This document shows positions 24,256-33,291 of a stretch of DNA of 64,000 nucleotides, piece by piece. Source of the stretch: Kaistella haifensis DSM 19056. Its GTDB lineage: Bacteria; Bacteroidota; Bacteroidia; Flavobacteriales; Weeksellaceae. The stretch's first letter is position 1. Each line of letters opens with the position of its first letter. The notes beneath the pieces are model-generated. The model searched no databases and was not told the origin of the DNA. It saw only the letters and a list, made by a program, of their open reading frames with translations. The stretch covers positions 1 to 64,000 of the forward strand of contig NZ_JASZ02000001.1 in assembly GCF_000735695.2 (NCBI RefSeq), written 5' to 3'. A program made the translations under genes and the position numbers.

Positions 24256-27200
24256 TGCAGGAATTTCCGTTATCGAGGGAACTAAAAACGAACTGATTGT
24301 CTTTAACAGCGATAAGGACAAAGATTCCTTTTTGGAACTTTTGAAACTGAACAATCAGAACAATGGCAGAACCCTTGTAACAGTCAATTCAGGAGAAAAT
24401 ATCGAAAAGTTTGTCGATAGGTTCAAAAACTATGACGGAAAGATATTTCTTTGTCTGACTGGTGATGATGCGGGAAATAGGTCCACGCAAAAAATCCTCA
24501 ATGAATTTAAAAATAAAAATATCAAGGACATCCGCATGCTGTATGGGATTTCTGAAAATGGGAACCAAAACTTGGAAGAATATTTAAAAAATAAACTCCA
24601 AGTTCAAGAGAAAAATACTACTTTAGTTGAACAAAAATCGATAAGAAATGAAGACGATGGAACTCAATCCGAAGGAATTTCCGACACTCAGCACTTGGGA
24701 GCCGAACTTCCTCAACGAAATTCTGGAGAACCTGTCCAAAGAAGCCAATCCGAGCAAAACGGAAATCACTTTGGAGGACAAACTGTGGACGGCAACGATG
24801 CTGGAGATGGACTTGAAGACACAATCTGGAAGCATCTGGTCGGAAAACCAGAGCGAGGATCCGTTGACGGAACACAACCGAAAAATGCTCCAAAAAATGA
24901 GGAGGAAGAACATTTCGTGGGCGGAATCGTATCCGGGAGAAATGTACCAGATGGAAGAAACGCAAAATTAGCCCACCCCGGATCATCAAATTCAATCACA
25001 GGTATTGGGGGATTAGATACTCTGATTTCAAAATATCCGCTTCATAAAATCACCAACGAACAGGTTGCGGAAATTGTTTCCGCAGCTTGTTTTATTTCTG
25101 GCGACAAGGTCATTCTCAAAGAGAATCTCAACGTTACAGATGATTTAAAGGACATCTGCAATCAATACAAATCCGGCGGAACGGCGAAAGAAGGCAGAGG
25201 GATTTTGGATGAATACTACACCGATTCCAAGATTGTAGATGCCGTCCGAAACTTAATCAAAGACCATTTTAAAGACAGAAAGGAAATTTCGGTATTGGAA
25301 CCCAGCGTAGGAACGGGTAATTTTCTGTATGCAGTGAAAGATTTGGAAATAAAGTCCAGCATAACTGCCTTTGAAATCAATGAAACCACCGCAAAGATTG
25401 CAAAAATCCTTCATCCCGAAGCCCACATCCATCTCCGCTCCTTTGAAACCGAGTTTATCGACGAGAAAGGCAACAAGAAGGAATTTGCCGAAAAATACGA
25501 TTTGGTTATCGGTAATCCACCCTACGGCGACCATCGCGGATTATACAAAGGTTTGGGAGAAGAACCCAAAATCTCCAAATACGAGGACTATTTTGTCAAA
25601 AGGTCTTTAGATTCTCTTAAACCCAATGGAGTTGTGGCAATGGTGCTTCCTTCGGGTTGGTTGAACCGACAAGCCCAACTAAAAAATGCAGATATTTTGG
25701 AAGGTTTTCGTCTGCCGAATGGTGCTTTTGCCGGAACTCAGGTAGGAACGGACATTATTATTCTGCAAAAAAATTCCCAGAAAATTTCTACAGATATTTC
25801 CAATTATTTTGAAAAACATCCCGACAGGATTTTAGGGGAAACCCGAGAGAAAACCAACCGTTTTGGGAGGTTGGAAAACTATGTTTATGGGAATTTAGAG
25901 GACGCCTTATCTCGGATTGAGCAACTCAAAAATAAAAAGCAGACCGAAAGAATCGGGAATCTCTTTGAAGATTTGTTTTTGGAGGTTGATCAACCTAAAG
26001 CAGAATCAAAAGGCAAAACTTTAGAAAATACCATTCCCGTTAAAACAGAAGAAATTAACCTTTCAGAAACGAAAGATAAAATTGAGCAAGTTCTTTCCAG
26101 ACTTAATGAAGTAAAATTCAAATCTCCCGCGATTGAAAAGGAAATTGAAAAGTATTCCAAACTCCAATCCCAAATTTTTGATAATCCGAAAGATTTTTCG
26201 AAAGACCAAATTAATGAAATTCATCGAAAAGCGGATAAAATCATCCAATCACACAGCGAGAAAAATGCGGAATACCGAATTCAGACCAAACCGGAAATCA
26301 AGAAAGGGATATTAAAATATCAATTTTTGAAAGCCGATGAAGTGGTGAATGCCTCGCTTCAGAACAGCACCGATATTACCAAAGAACAGATTGAGGCATT
26401 TCGGGACACTTCCTACGATGGAACATTAAACAATCACGGAAAGCACTACCAGTTTGCCAACTATATGGACGGAAATTGGGTTCACGATTTCTATTATGCC
26501 GAAGGAAATATCTATAAAAAATTAGAACAACTTGAAATAGATTTTAAAGACAGGTTTTCGGTTGGCGGAACAGAAAATCAGTATGAGAAACAAATGGAAT
26601 TACTCCTCAATGTCCTTCCAAAACCAAAAACTTTGGACGAAATCTCCATCAGTCCCAACCACGAATTTGTCCACCAGTTTGATTTGGGAACCGTAGAAAA
26701 GGAACGCTGGAATCAAAACACAAGACAGACGGAGACCGTAACCGTTCCGTATAATCTTGCTGAAAAATTCAAGGATTTTGTCGGAACGCTTTCCAGTGAG
26801 GCATTTGCAGGTTCTTCATCATGGGAAGTGAGAAGTTTTGTAGATAACGAAACCGTTACAGGAAGCGACAAAGAGCGGAATGCCTTAGTCCGTGAAAGAC
26901 GAAAAGCCGCTGCCAATGATTTGTTTCAAAAATTTTTGAGAGAAGAATTATCGGACGATTTAAGAAATCGTTTTGTAAAGGATTTTAACCGAAACTACAA
27001 CAATATCTATGTTCCGGACTATTCAAAGTTTCCCTTGTTTTCAAAAATCCATTTAAACTTTAAAGGAAGAGAATTAAGACTAACAGAAGTCCAGAAAGCA
27101 GGAATCGGAAGGCAGACCACGAAAGGTGTGGGATTGTTGGCACACGAAGTGGGTTTTGGAAAAACATTGTCGGGAATCCTGTCCATGCACGAGGCAATGG

Positions 27201-29362
27201 AAAGAGGAAATGCAAAAAGACCACTGATTGTCGTTCCCAATGACAGCATCCTGAAACAGTGGGTGGAAACGATTTTTGAAACCATTCCCGAAGCCAAGGT
27301 GAATGTCTTGGGAAATTTGGGGAAAGACTTCGACCTCTCAAAATTTGACAATAAGGACGGGGAAATCACTATCGTTACTTATGAGGGTTTTAACAATATT
27401 GGTTTTGCGGAAAACATTACCCAAAGTCTGGCTTCCAAGTTCTCCTACATTTCAGAAAATGAACTGAGAAGCGTAAACAGTATTAGTGAGAGGGATTTTC
27501 AAAAGGAATTGGAAAAAGAAAAAGAACTGGTGGGTAAAATGAAGCGTGGTAAAATTTACGATTGGGAAGATTTTGGTTTTGACCATTTAACCTATGATGA
27601 AGTCCATAATGCAAACCATATCGTAGGAAAAGTTAGAATAGAAGACCGCCGATTTGCTTCAGATTTTAGAAATCAAAACCAGCAGACTTCAAAACTCGGA
27701 ATCAATACTTGGATGGCGGCACAATACATTCAAGAAGAGAACGACGGCAGAAATATCACTCTGCTTTCAGCGACGCCATTTACCAATAAGCCATTGGAAT
27801 ATTATTCCATTCTATCCTTGATTGCCAACAAAAGGTTGGAACAATCAGGCTACTTCAATGTCAACACCTTCTTTGAAACCTTTATGGAGGCGGACAACGA
27901 TATGGAGATTGATGCCAAAGGTGATGTGAAATTCAAAGCCAATGTTCGTCGTTTTAAAAATAACTCTCTGTTTCAACAACTTTTATCGGAATTTATTGAC
28001 ATTAAGGGCGAAGAAGACAATCCCGAATTGGTGCGACCCAACCGAATCAATAAGGAGTATAAAATTGAGCAGAATGATTTGACGAGTGAGCAATACGAAC
28101 TACTCAATGAAAACTTTAGCGAAACCCAAAAAGGGGCGATTCTTACCCATATCCTTAATGCCCGATTAACTGCCATTTCACCATATCTTTCTCCATATTA
28201 TGAAGGGGAAGAACCTTTGTTGAAAGACTTTATTGAGAACTCTCCAAAGTTGAAGCAGACGATGGATTTGATTAGGCAAAACAAAAACGATATTCCCGAT
28301 TCTGGACAGATTATCTATTCCGAATTAGCCGTTTCCGAATTTCCAAAATTGAAGGAATATTTGGTACGGGAAGTTGGCTACAAACCGGAAGAAGTCGGAG
28401 TCATCACGGGTGCGACGAGCAAACCGAACCGTTTGAAGATTCAGGATGATTTCAATTCTGGAAAAATAAAGGTGGTTATTGGGAGTGAAGCCATTCAGGA
28501 AGGAATGAACCTGCAGGAAAACACAACGGATATTTATATGCTTTCACTTCCGTACAATTTTACCTCTCTAAGGCAAGTTGAAGGTCGTGCTTGGAGGCAG
28601 GGAAACAGGAACGAAAATGTTAGAATTAATTTTATGCTGACCAATGATAGCATCGATGTCTTTATGCTTCAAAAACTGCAATCCAAACAGGCAAGATACT
28701 TGGAGGCAATGAAGAAAGGGGCCGATGTTTTGGATGTTTCGGATATCAGCACACAAGAACTGAAAACCGCCATTATTACTAATCCCGAAACCAGAGCCAA
28801 TATTGAAGTTGAACTCATCAAAAAACGTATTGAAAGTGAGAAAGACAAATTTTTGGCAGATGCTGCTTTTGTGCTTCGAAAATATGAAGCTTTTATCAAA
28901 GTTCAAGAGGAAGTCACCAAAGCACAGCATAATTACAGCCGAATTTTAGGCTATTCCAAGGAAGAGGGAGAAAATGGAGAATATTGGAAAAACCAGCTTC
29001 CATTTTATCAGATAACGATTGATTTAGCTAAAGAAAAAGTACAAGAGGAAATTGATATTCTTTCTCAAAAAGGCGTGAATGTCACAGAGATTGAACAACA
29101 GACAAAAATTACTGAAGATAAGGTTGCGGAACTGGATAAAAGGTTGGAGGAGTTGCCTGATGTGAGGGAGGGATTGGTTGTGAAATACCAGGAGGAGAAG
29201 GAGGAGCAGTTGAAGAATAATGAGGCTACGGATTATTTAGAGGAGAGAGCAAATGAAAACGCGGTCTTGTTCAATATAAAGAAAAGCGAAATGATTGACA
29301 AAGTTATAGAAAGTTTAAATGTACAAAAATTAGAAATGGAATATTATGGAAGAAAGAGATAA
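24224..29362 (+). CDS. Giant Toprim / N6-DNA-methylase / SNF2-type helicase polyvalent protein
   Basis: A 1712-residue protein with GTG start (24224). Residues about 10-130 resemble a Toprim fold with LTGDDAG (acidic pair 81-82), though the first Toprim glutamate motif is unclear. Residues about 320-560 are an Eco57I/N6-adenine methylase: LEPSVGTGNF for SAM binding and NPPYG at 431-435. From about residue 940 comes a superfamily 2 helicase: Walker A GFGKT with K980, DEVH at 1125-1128, LLSATPF, and GRAWRQGNR at 1454. The C-terminal 200 residues are coiled-coil. Such fusions occur in conjugative elements and phages and are thought to protect entering DNA by modification and remodelling. A specificity domain is not evident. 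The right half looks AT-richer than the tra genes. Confidence 0.9.
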   Translation: MRETSYLNLSSAGISVIEGTKNELIVFNSDKDKDSFLELLKLNNQNNGRTLVTVNSGENIEKFVDRFKNYDGKIFLCLTGDDAGNRSTQKILNEFKNKNIKDIRMLYGISENGNQNLEEYLKNKLQVQEKNTTLVEQKSIRNEDDGTQSEGISDTQHLGAELPQRNSGEPVQRSQSEQNGNHFGGQTVDGNDAGDGLEDTIWKHLVGKPERGSVDGTQPKNAPKNEEEEHFVGGIVSGRNVPDGRNAKLAHPGSSNSITGIGGLDTLISKYPLHKITNEQVAEIVSAACFISGDKVILKENLNVTDDLKDICNQYKSGGTAKEGRGILDEYYTDSKIVDAVRNLIKDHFKDRKEISVLEPSVGTGNFLYAVKDLEIKSSITAFEINETTAKIAKILHPEAHIHLRSFETEFIDEKGNKKEFAEKYDLVIGNPPYGDHRGLYKGLGEEPKISKYEDYFVKRSLDSLKPNGVVAMVLPSGWLNRQAQLKNADILEGFRLPNGAFAGTQVGTDIIILQKNSQKISTDISNYFEKHPDRILGETREKTNRFGRLENYVYGNLEDALSRIEQLKNKKQTERIGNLFEDLFLEVDQPKAESKGKTLENTIPVKTEEINLSETKDKIEQVLSRLNEVKFKSPAIEKEIEKYSKLQSQIFDNPKDFSKDQINEIHRKADKIIQSHSEKNAEYRIQTKPEIKKGILKYQFLKADEVVNASLQNSTDITKEQIEAFRDTSYDGTLNNHGKHYQFANYMDGNWVHDFYYAEGNIYKKLEQLEIDFKDRFSVGGTENQYEKQMELLLNVLPKPKTLDEISISPNHEFVHQFDLGTVEKERWNQNTRQTETVTVPYNLAEKFKDFVGTLSSEAFAGSSSWEVRSFVDNETVTGSDKERNALVRERRKAAANDLFQKFLREELSDDLRNRFVKDFNRNYNNIYVPDYSKFPLFSKIHLNFKGRELRLTEVQKAGIGRQTTKGVGLLAHEVGFGKTLSGILSMHEAMERGNAKRPLIVVPNDSILKQWVETIFETIPEAKVNVLGNLGKDFDLSKFDNKDGEITIVTYEGFNNIGFAENITQSLASKFSYISENELRSVNSISERDFQKELEKEKELVGKMKRGKIYDWEDFGFDHLTYDEVHNANHIVGKVRIEDRRFASDFRNQNQQTSKLGINTWMAAQYIQEENDGRNITLLSATPFTNKPLEYYSILSLIANKRLEQSGYFNVNTFFETFMEADNDMEIDAKGDVKFKANVRRFKNNSLFQQLLSEFIDIKGEEDNPELVRPNRINKEYKIEQNDLTSEQYELLNENFSETQKGAILTHILNARLTAISPYLSPYYEGEEPLLKDFIENSPKLKQTMDLIRQNKNDIPDSGQIIYSELAVSEFPKLKEYLVREVGYKPEEVGVITGATSKPNRLKIQDDFNSGKIKVVIGSEAIQEGMNLQENTTDIYMLSLPYNFTSLRQVEGRAWRQGNRNENVRINFMLTNDSIDVFMLQKLQSKQARYLEAMKKGADVLDVSDISTQELKTAIITNPETRANIEVELIKKRIESEKDKFLADAAFVLRKYEAFIKVQEEVTKAQHNYSRILGYSKEEGENGEYWKNQLPFYQITIDLAKEKVQEEIDILSQKGVNVTEIEQQTKITEDKVAELDKRLEELPDVREGLVVKYQEEKEEQLKNNEATDYLEERANENAVLFNIKKSEMIDKVIESLNVQKLEMEYYGRKR

Positions 29363-29370
29363 TAAAAAAA

Positions 29371-29393
29371 CAGGGACTTGAAGTCCCTGTTTT
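29371..29393. terminator. Strong hairpin terminator at the right end of the element
   Basis: The arms CAGGGACTT (29371-29379) and AAGTCCCTG (29381-29389) are perfect complements, with an A-run before and T-run after, so it can act on both strands. On the plus strand it ends the giant helicase gene. Confidence 0.85.
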
Positions 29394-29399
29394 AGTCCC

Positions 29400-29428
29400 C
29401 GCTATTCATAAATAACTGATTTATAGCG
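29400..29428. repeat. Imperfect inverted repeat beside the tRNA 3' end
   Basis: CGCTAT-TCAT-AAAT pairs with ATTTATAGCG across a short loop, with a four-base bulge. It ends eight bases before the tRNA 3' end. It may be part of an attachment site or simply processing or terminator structure of the tRNA transcript. Confidence 0.45.
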
Positions 29429-29435
29429 TTGTTTG

Positions 29436-29509
29436 TAGCGAAGACGGGAATTGAACCCGTGACCTCAGGGTTATGAATCCTGCGCTCTAACCAACTGAGC
29501 TACCTCGCC
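29436..29509 (-). tRNA. tRNA with CAU anticodon (Met; tRNA-Ile2 not excluded)
   Basis: A 74-base cloverleaf on the minus strand. The acceptor stem GGCGAGG pairs with CTTCGCT (two G-T pairs), the D arm is GCTCAGTTGGTTAGAGC, the anticodon CAT is at 29473-29475, and the T arm is CGGGTTCAATTCCCG. CCA is not encoded. The acceptor start G pairs, so it is not the initiator tRNA. The anticodon stem has an A-C apposition next to the loop. CAU could be elongator Met or lysidine-modified Ile2, which sequence alone does not settle. Its 3' end faces the conjugative element, as expected of an integration target. Confidence 0.93.
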
Positions 29510-29521
29510 ATTAGAGTGGTG

Positions 29522-29552
29522 CAAAGATAAAAATATTTTGGAATGTAGCAAA
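29522..29552 (-). promoter_or_regulatory. Bacteroidetes-type promoter of the tRNA gene
   Basis: On the minus strand the -33 TTTG (29549-29552) is followed after 19 bases by the -7 TATCTTTG (29522-29529), placing the start a few bases before the tRNA 5' end at 29509. Confidence 0.8.
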
Positions 29553-29555
29553 AAA

Positions 29556-30839
29556 TTAATTCAATTTTAAATAGGAAATTACATCTGCGGCGTGATCCGG
29601 TTTGGCAATAATCTTATTATTTGAATCCAGAACAAAGTAAGTAGGCGTTGCTCTCACATTGTAAGTCTCTGCAAATGAGCTATACCAACCTTTGAGCTCG
29701 GTATCATTAATCCAAGGAAGACTTTTCACTTTAGCATCGTAATTTGCTTTTTCAGAATCCAAAGAAAACGCAATAATTTCGGCATTTTGGGCTTTTATTG
29801 CATCATATTTTTCGATAAGCTTCGGAAGTTCTGCTTCACAGTGCGAACAAGTTGACGCCCAGAAAACAATAATCTTCTTACTTGCCTTCACATCCGCGAT
29901 CGATTTCGCAGTGGTATTGGTCGGATTTTGGAAAACATAATTAGGGAAAGTTGCGCCTAGTTCGGTGTTTTTATTTGTTGCGATGGTGTTACTCAACCGA
30001 TCATTGATGGTACATTTTAAATTTTTAGCTTCGGTAAGATATTTCTCCTTCAAATCTGCCATACCATAAGTGTCGAAAATCTCGATCAATTCCGACAAAA
30101 TGGTTTGTCCGCGAGGAGTTTCCAGATTTACAGCTTTTAGCAATTTATCGACAGCGTTTGCAACATTTGTACTTGGTCCAACATTCAAATACGCCATCAA
30201 AACAGGCCTCAATAGTGAAGAAGTTTCGAGCATATCATTGGAATTGCTCAGATAATGAATGATTTCATCATGAGTAATGTCCTTTTTAGCAGTAGTTTTA
30301 TCTAAAAACTTGGAGTAATTGGAATTATAGTACTGTACGAATGGGTATTTACTGAGATCCGCAACGCTTAAAGAAAGTCTCGCAATCTCATCATTTAGGG
30401 CTTTTCTAAAGCTTGTAGAGTTATCGTAATAATCTTTTATTTGAACCAAAGCAGGCAAAATATACTCTTTTTTCTGTTGAACATCTTGCAAATTATTCAT
30501 TACAAAATTACTTTCATCCAAATATTGCACATTGGTGATTTTGCCTTTATCAGAATCAAATTTCAGTTTTACATCTTTGTTTTCGGAGATGAAATTCAGT
30601 GAGATATTCCCTTCCGGAAAATACAGTTTCAGCATTCCTGTATAAGGTTTTTCCACTTTAAATTGCCAAGTATTCCCTTTTCTAATTTCTTTGGTATTTA
30701 AAACATCTTTGGAGCCATTTAAGGTATAGAGATAAACTTCTTTTGGTGTAAATGTTGCCGGAGCTTCAATATCGATTTTAAATTGCGCAGATAATGAATT
30801 CAGCGCAAGCAAACTCATAATTCCTAAAATTTTTTTCAT
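29556..30839 (-). CDS. TlpA-like thioredoxin-fold protein
   Basis: A 427-residue exported protein with signal peptide residues 1-18 (ending LSAQ). The first 280 residues are a beta-rich and then helical region of the sort attached to Bacteroidetes thiol-disulfide proteins. The C-terminal thioredoxin domain has WASTCSHCEAELPKL (C331 and C334) and the cis-proline ATPTY (P399). It would act in periplasmic disulfide reduction, cytochrome maturation or oxidative stress; the substrate is unknown. Its stop is 13 bases from the tRNA promoter on the same strand. The gene upstream is separated by a terminator, so it is probably transcribed alone. Confidence 0.88.
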   Translation of the reverse strand: MKKILGIMSLLALNSLSAQFKIDIEAPATFTPKEVYLYTLNGSKDVLNTKEIRKGNTWQFKVEKPYTGMLKLYFPEGNISLNFISENKDVKLKFDSDKGKITNVQYLDESNFVMNNLQDVQQKKEYILPALVQIKDYYDNSTSFRKALNDEIARLSLSVADLSKYPFVQYYNSNYSKFLDKTTAKKDITHDEIIHYLSNSNDMLETSSLLRPVLMAYLNVGPSTNVANAVDKLLKAVNLETPRGQTILSELIEIFDTYGMADLKEKYLTEAKNLKCTINDRLSNTIATNKNTELGATFPNYVFQNPTNTTAKSIADVKASKKIIVFWASTCSHCEAELPKLIEKYDAIKAQNAEIIAFSLDSEKANYDAKVKSLPWINDTELKGWYSSFAETYNVRATPTYFVLDSNNKIIAKPDHAADVISYLKLN

Positions 30840-30850
30840 AATGTAAATAT

Positions 30851-30880
30851 AAAAAAACTCACCGAGTTGCGATGAGTTTT
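30851..30880 (-). terminator. Terminator downstream of the 30899-33192 gene pair
   Basis: AAAACTCA (30854-30861) and TGAGTTTT (30873-30880) form an 8-bp stem; read on the minus strand a T-run follows. It closes the two-gene unit upstream. Confidence 0.75.
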
Positions 30881-30898
30881 GTACTGCTAAAATAAACT

Positions 30899-31114
30899 TT
30901 ATCCTAAGGTTTTGCGTGTTTTAGCATGGTAATACCACATAAAGCCAAATGCTACGATCGCCAATAGATAGAGGTACATATCGATTGGGCTAGCTGGAGA
31001 ACCAATATCTTCTGGTGGAGGTGGATCATCAGAACCTTCAAACTGTGCATTTACTAATACATTCGAAAAAAATGTAATAAGAAATACTATTAAGAATTTT
31101 AATTTATTTTTCAT
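30899..31114 (-). CDS. Small exported membrane protein with proline patch
   Basis: A 71-residue protein with signal peptide about 1-23 (ending NVLVNAQ), an acidic proline patch (SDDPPPPEDIGSPASPID) and a C-terminal helix (YLYLLAIVAFGFMWYYH) before a basic end. Proteins with this signal, proline segment and helix layout are common next to type IX secreted proteins in flavobacteria. It lies 11 bases after the sorting-domain gene and shares its transcript. The role is unknown. Confidence 0.7.
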   Translation of the reverse strand: MKNKLKFLIVFLITFFSNVLVNAQFEGSDDPPPPEDIGSPASPIDMYLYLLAIVAFGFMWYYHAKTRKTLG

Positions 31115-31125
31115 TTGTGTTTTAT

Positions 31126-33192
31126 TTAGTAAATCGTTTTTACAGTTCTAACATCACCATTTGCATAAGAAACTCTCACTAAGTATACTCCGTTTAAAGA
31201 TAATCTTAAAGTGTAGTCTTGTGAAGTAGAAACATTATCCATAGAATCAACTAATCTTCCTGCCATATTATACACTTGAATGTTTGCTTTAGGAGCAATA
31301 GATTCAAATCTTACTTTTCTAGTTTCTCCATCTTTATAAATGACGGTAACACCTTTAGTATTAGAGTTAGCAGTTGCTAATGTTCCACCAGTGCCTCCAA
31401 CAGATACTTCTTTCCAATAAAAATCAAAACGTCCTGCCATAGCATTGCTATCAGCTGTGAAATTATAAGACTGATCGGCAGAAATTTGTTTTACTGTATT
31501 ATTCTTATTATCCTTAATATAGAATGCACCACTAGTTAAGTCTTTAACATTAGTAAAAATACTACCTTCATAAAGATTAAATCTTAATTCATAAGATTCA
31601 CCTGACGTAAGTCCTGTAAGCCCTAGAGACAGTGGTTTACCAATATAAGTATCAGAATTAAATTCACTAAATGATTTTTGGCTTTGCAGGTTTGCTGTAC
31701 CGTCTGCATTCATTCCGTACAAAAAGAGCTTATTGTTGCTTTGCGCAGCATTTGCCGAAATATCACTGTAGTTCGTCCCTACCAGATATACTGGGGCTGC
31801 TTCCACCAAATTATCTTTTACCAGGAAAACCTCCGCCTGATAAAATCCATCGCTGTTTAAAGCGATATTAGCAGCATTACCTGCAGATACAGCCTGTGCA
31901 GATCTATGCGTTACAGAAGCTGTCTTAGCCATTACAGCATTTTTGGGAGCTATCTGTATTGGATCAGTTACAACAGCAGGATACACAAATGTTTTATGGA
32001 AGTCTGTAAAATTAACATCTAGATGAACAATCCTCGAACCAAGTTTTGTAGGATCAAGCAATGGAAAATTCAGGTTAAAAGTTTCCAAAGGCCTAATATA
32101 TAAAGCCTCAGGATTTCCTACCCAGTTTGTACCGTCGAATTTTGCAGAATAATAGTCCGCATTTACGTTAGTACTACCATTCGCCGGATTCCACAGTACA
32201 TCATACGACGGTGTTCTTTTTGTAATATTGAAATCCTTGATTAACAAATCAGTTGTTGCCTGTTTTAGAGTTCTGTTTCCGCCAGCGTTAGTGATCCTTA
32301 ACCAAGCATTTATTCCATCTACAGCCGTTAAATCAAGATTAGAAGTGTATGGGTTCCCAAAACGGTAAATGTTTTTACCGGTATATTTATTGGTACTGTT
32401 CACATATCCCATATAAGATTCATACTTTTCATTATATGGGTTTACTTTTGTTTTCCAGTCATTATATCCCAGGTCACTAAATGCAGATTCGGTCATTGAC
32501 GGAATTACAGAAGCAATTCCGGTAGATGCATAGGCCACGGGAGAAGGTGTACCTTTATAATTAATGACACCTGTCATATAAGGTTGTAAACCGGCAGCTG
32601 GTCTTAGATTCAGGAAATAATAATCTCCAGCTTTAAAATTAGCTCCGGAAACAACAGCATCTCCCTGTATTTTACTGTTGTTCCATTTATGCATGGTCAT
32701 GTCATATCTACTAGGGCCACAGTTCACATCAATACCGCAGGTTCCTTTAAAGCTGGTTGTAGGAAGACCAAAGGCTGTCATCACATAATTGACCTGATCT
32801 TTAAACGGGAAACTAATAGGAAATGAACCACCGAAATAAGAAGTAGGCGCTGCAGGACGCTGCACAGTCATTAATGCATCTGTGATACCTTTGGAAGAAA
32901 GAATCTGCACCTGTCCATAATCATTGGTAGCCGTCCAAACATTTACAAATTCTTTACCATCAGAAGCAGCGTTAGCCTTAGTGCCTTTCTTATAATCTCC
33001 TACGATCATAATATTACCCTTGTTCTCTACAGTTTTTTCAATATTGGAGTCTAAAACCCAATTACCTCCACTATAAACTAAGGTACCTGTCTCAACATAA
33101 AACTTACTAGCATCACCTACATAAATTAAATCTTGAGCTGTTGCAGAAAAGCTCAACGCTAACATTCCTGCCGTTAATAATTTTCTTTTCAT
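31126..33192 (-). CDS. Type IX secreted surface protein (type A sorting domain)
   Basis: A 688-residue cell-surface or released protein. I chose the start MKRKLLTAGMLALSFSATAQ (33192) because it gives a clean signal peptide; an in-frame upstream codon at 33243 gives a non-signal extension. The middle is a repetitive beta-rich region without an enzyme motif. The last roughly 70 residues, with IQVYNMAGRLVDS and a YxLRLSLNGVYLVRV core, match the type A C-terminal signal recognised by the type IX secretion machinery. Adhesion or surface-layer function is likely; the ligand is unknown. It is co-transcribed with the small protein downstream. Confidence 0.85.
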   Translation of the reverse strand: MKRKLLTAGMLALSFSATAQDLIYVGDASKFYVETGTLVYSGGNWVLDSNIEKTVENKGNIMIVGDYKKGTKANAASDGKEFVNVWTATNDYGQVQILSSKGITDALMTVQRPAAPTSYFGGSFPISFPFKDQVNYVMTAFGLPTTSFKGTCGIDVNCGPSRYDMTMHKWNNSKIQGDAVVSGANFKAGDYYFLNLRPAAGLQPYMTGVINYKGTPSPVAYASTGIASVIPSMTESAFSDLGYNDWKTKVNPYNEKYESYMGYVNSTNKYTGKNIYRFGNPYTSNLDLTAVDGINAWLRITNAGGNRTLKQATTDLLIKDFNITKRTPSYDVLWNPANGSTNVNADYYSAKFDGTNWVGNPEALYIRPLETFNLNFPLLDPTKLGSRIVHLDVNFTDFHKTFVYPAVVTDPIQIAPKNAVMAKTASVTHRSAQAVSAGNAANIALNSDGFYQAEVFLVKDNLVEAAPVYLVGTNYSDISANAAQSNNKLFLYGMNADGTANLQSQKSFSEFNSDTYIGKPLSLGLTGLTSGESYELRFNLYEGSIFTNVKDLTSGAFYIKDNKNNTVKQISADQSYNFTADSNAMAGRFDFYWKEVSVGGTGGTLATANSNTKGVTVIYKDGETRKVRFESIAPKANIQVYNMAGRLVDSMDNVSTSQDYTLRLSLNGVYLVRVSYANGDVRTVKTIY

Positions 33193-33291
33193 TATTTTGT
33201 GTTTTTGTGTTTCCCAAAAATGAATATTTCTATTCGAGTACAAATATATTTATTTTTTTTTAATTAAATCATACATCAATACCACAAATAA

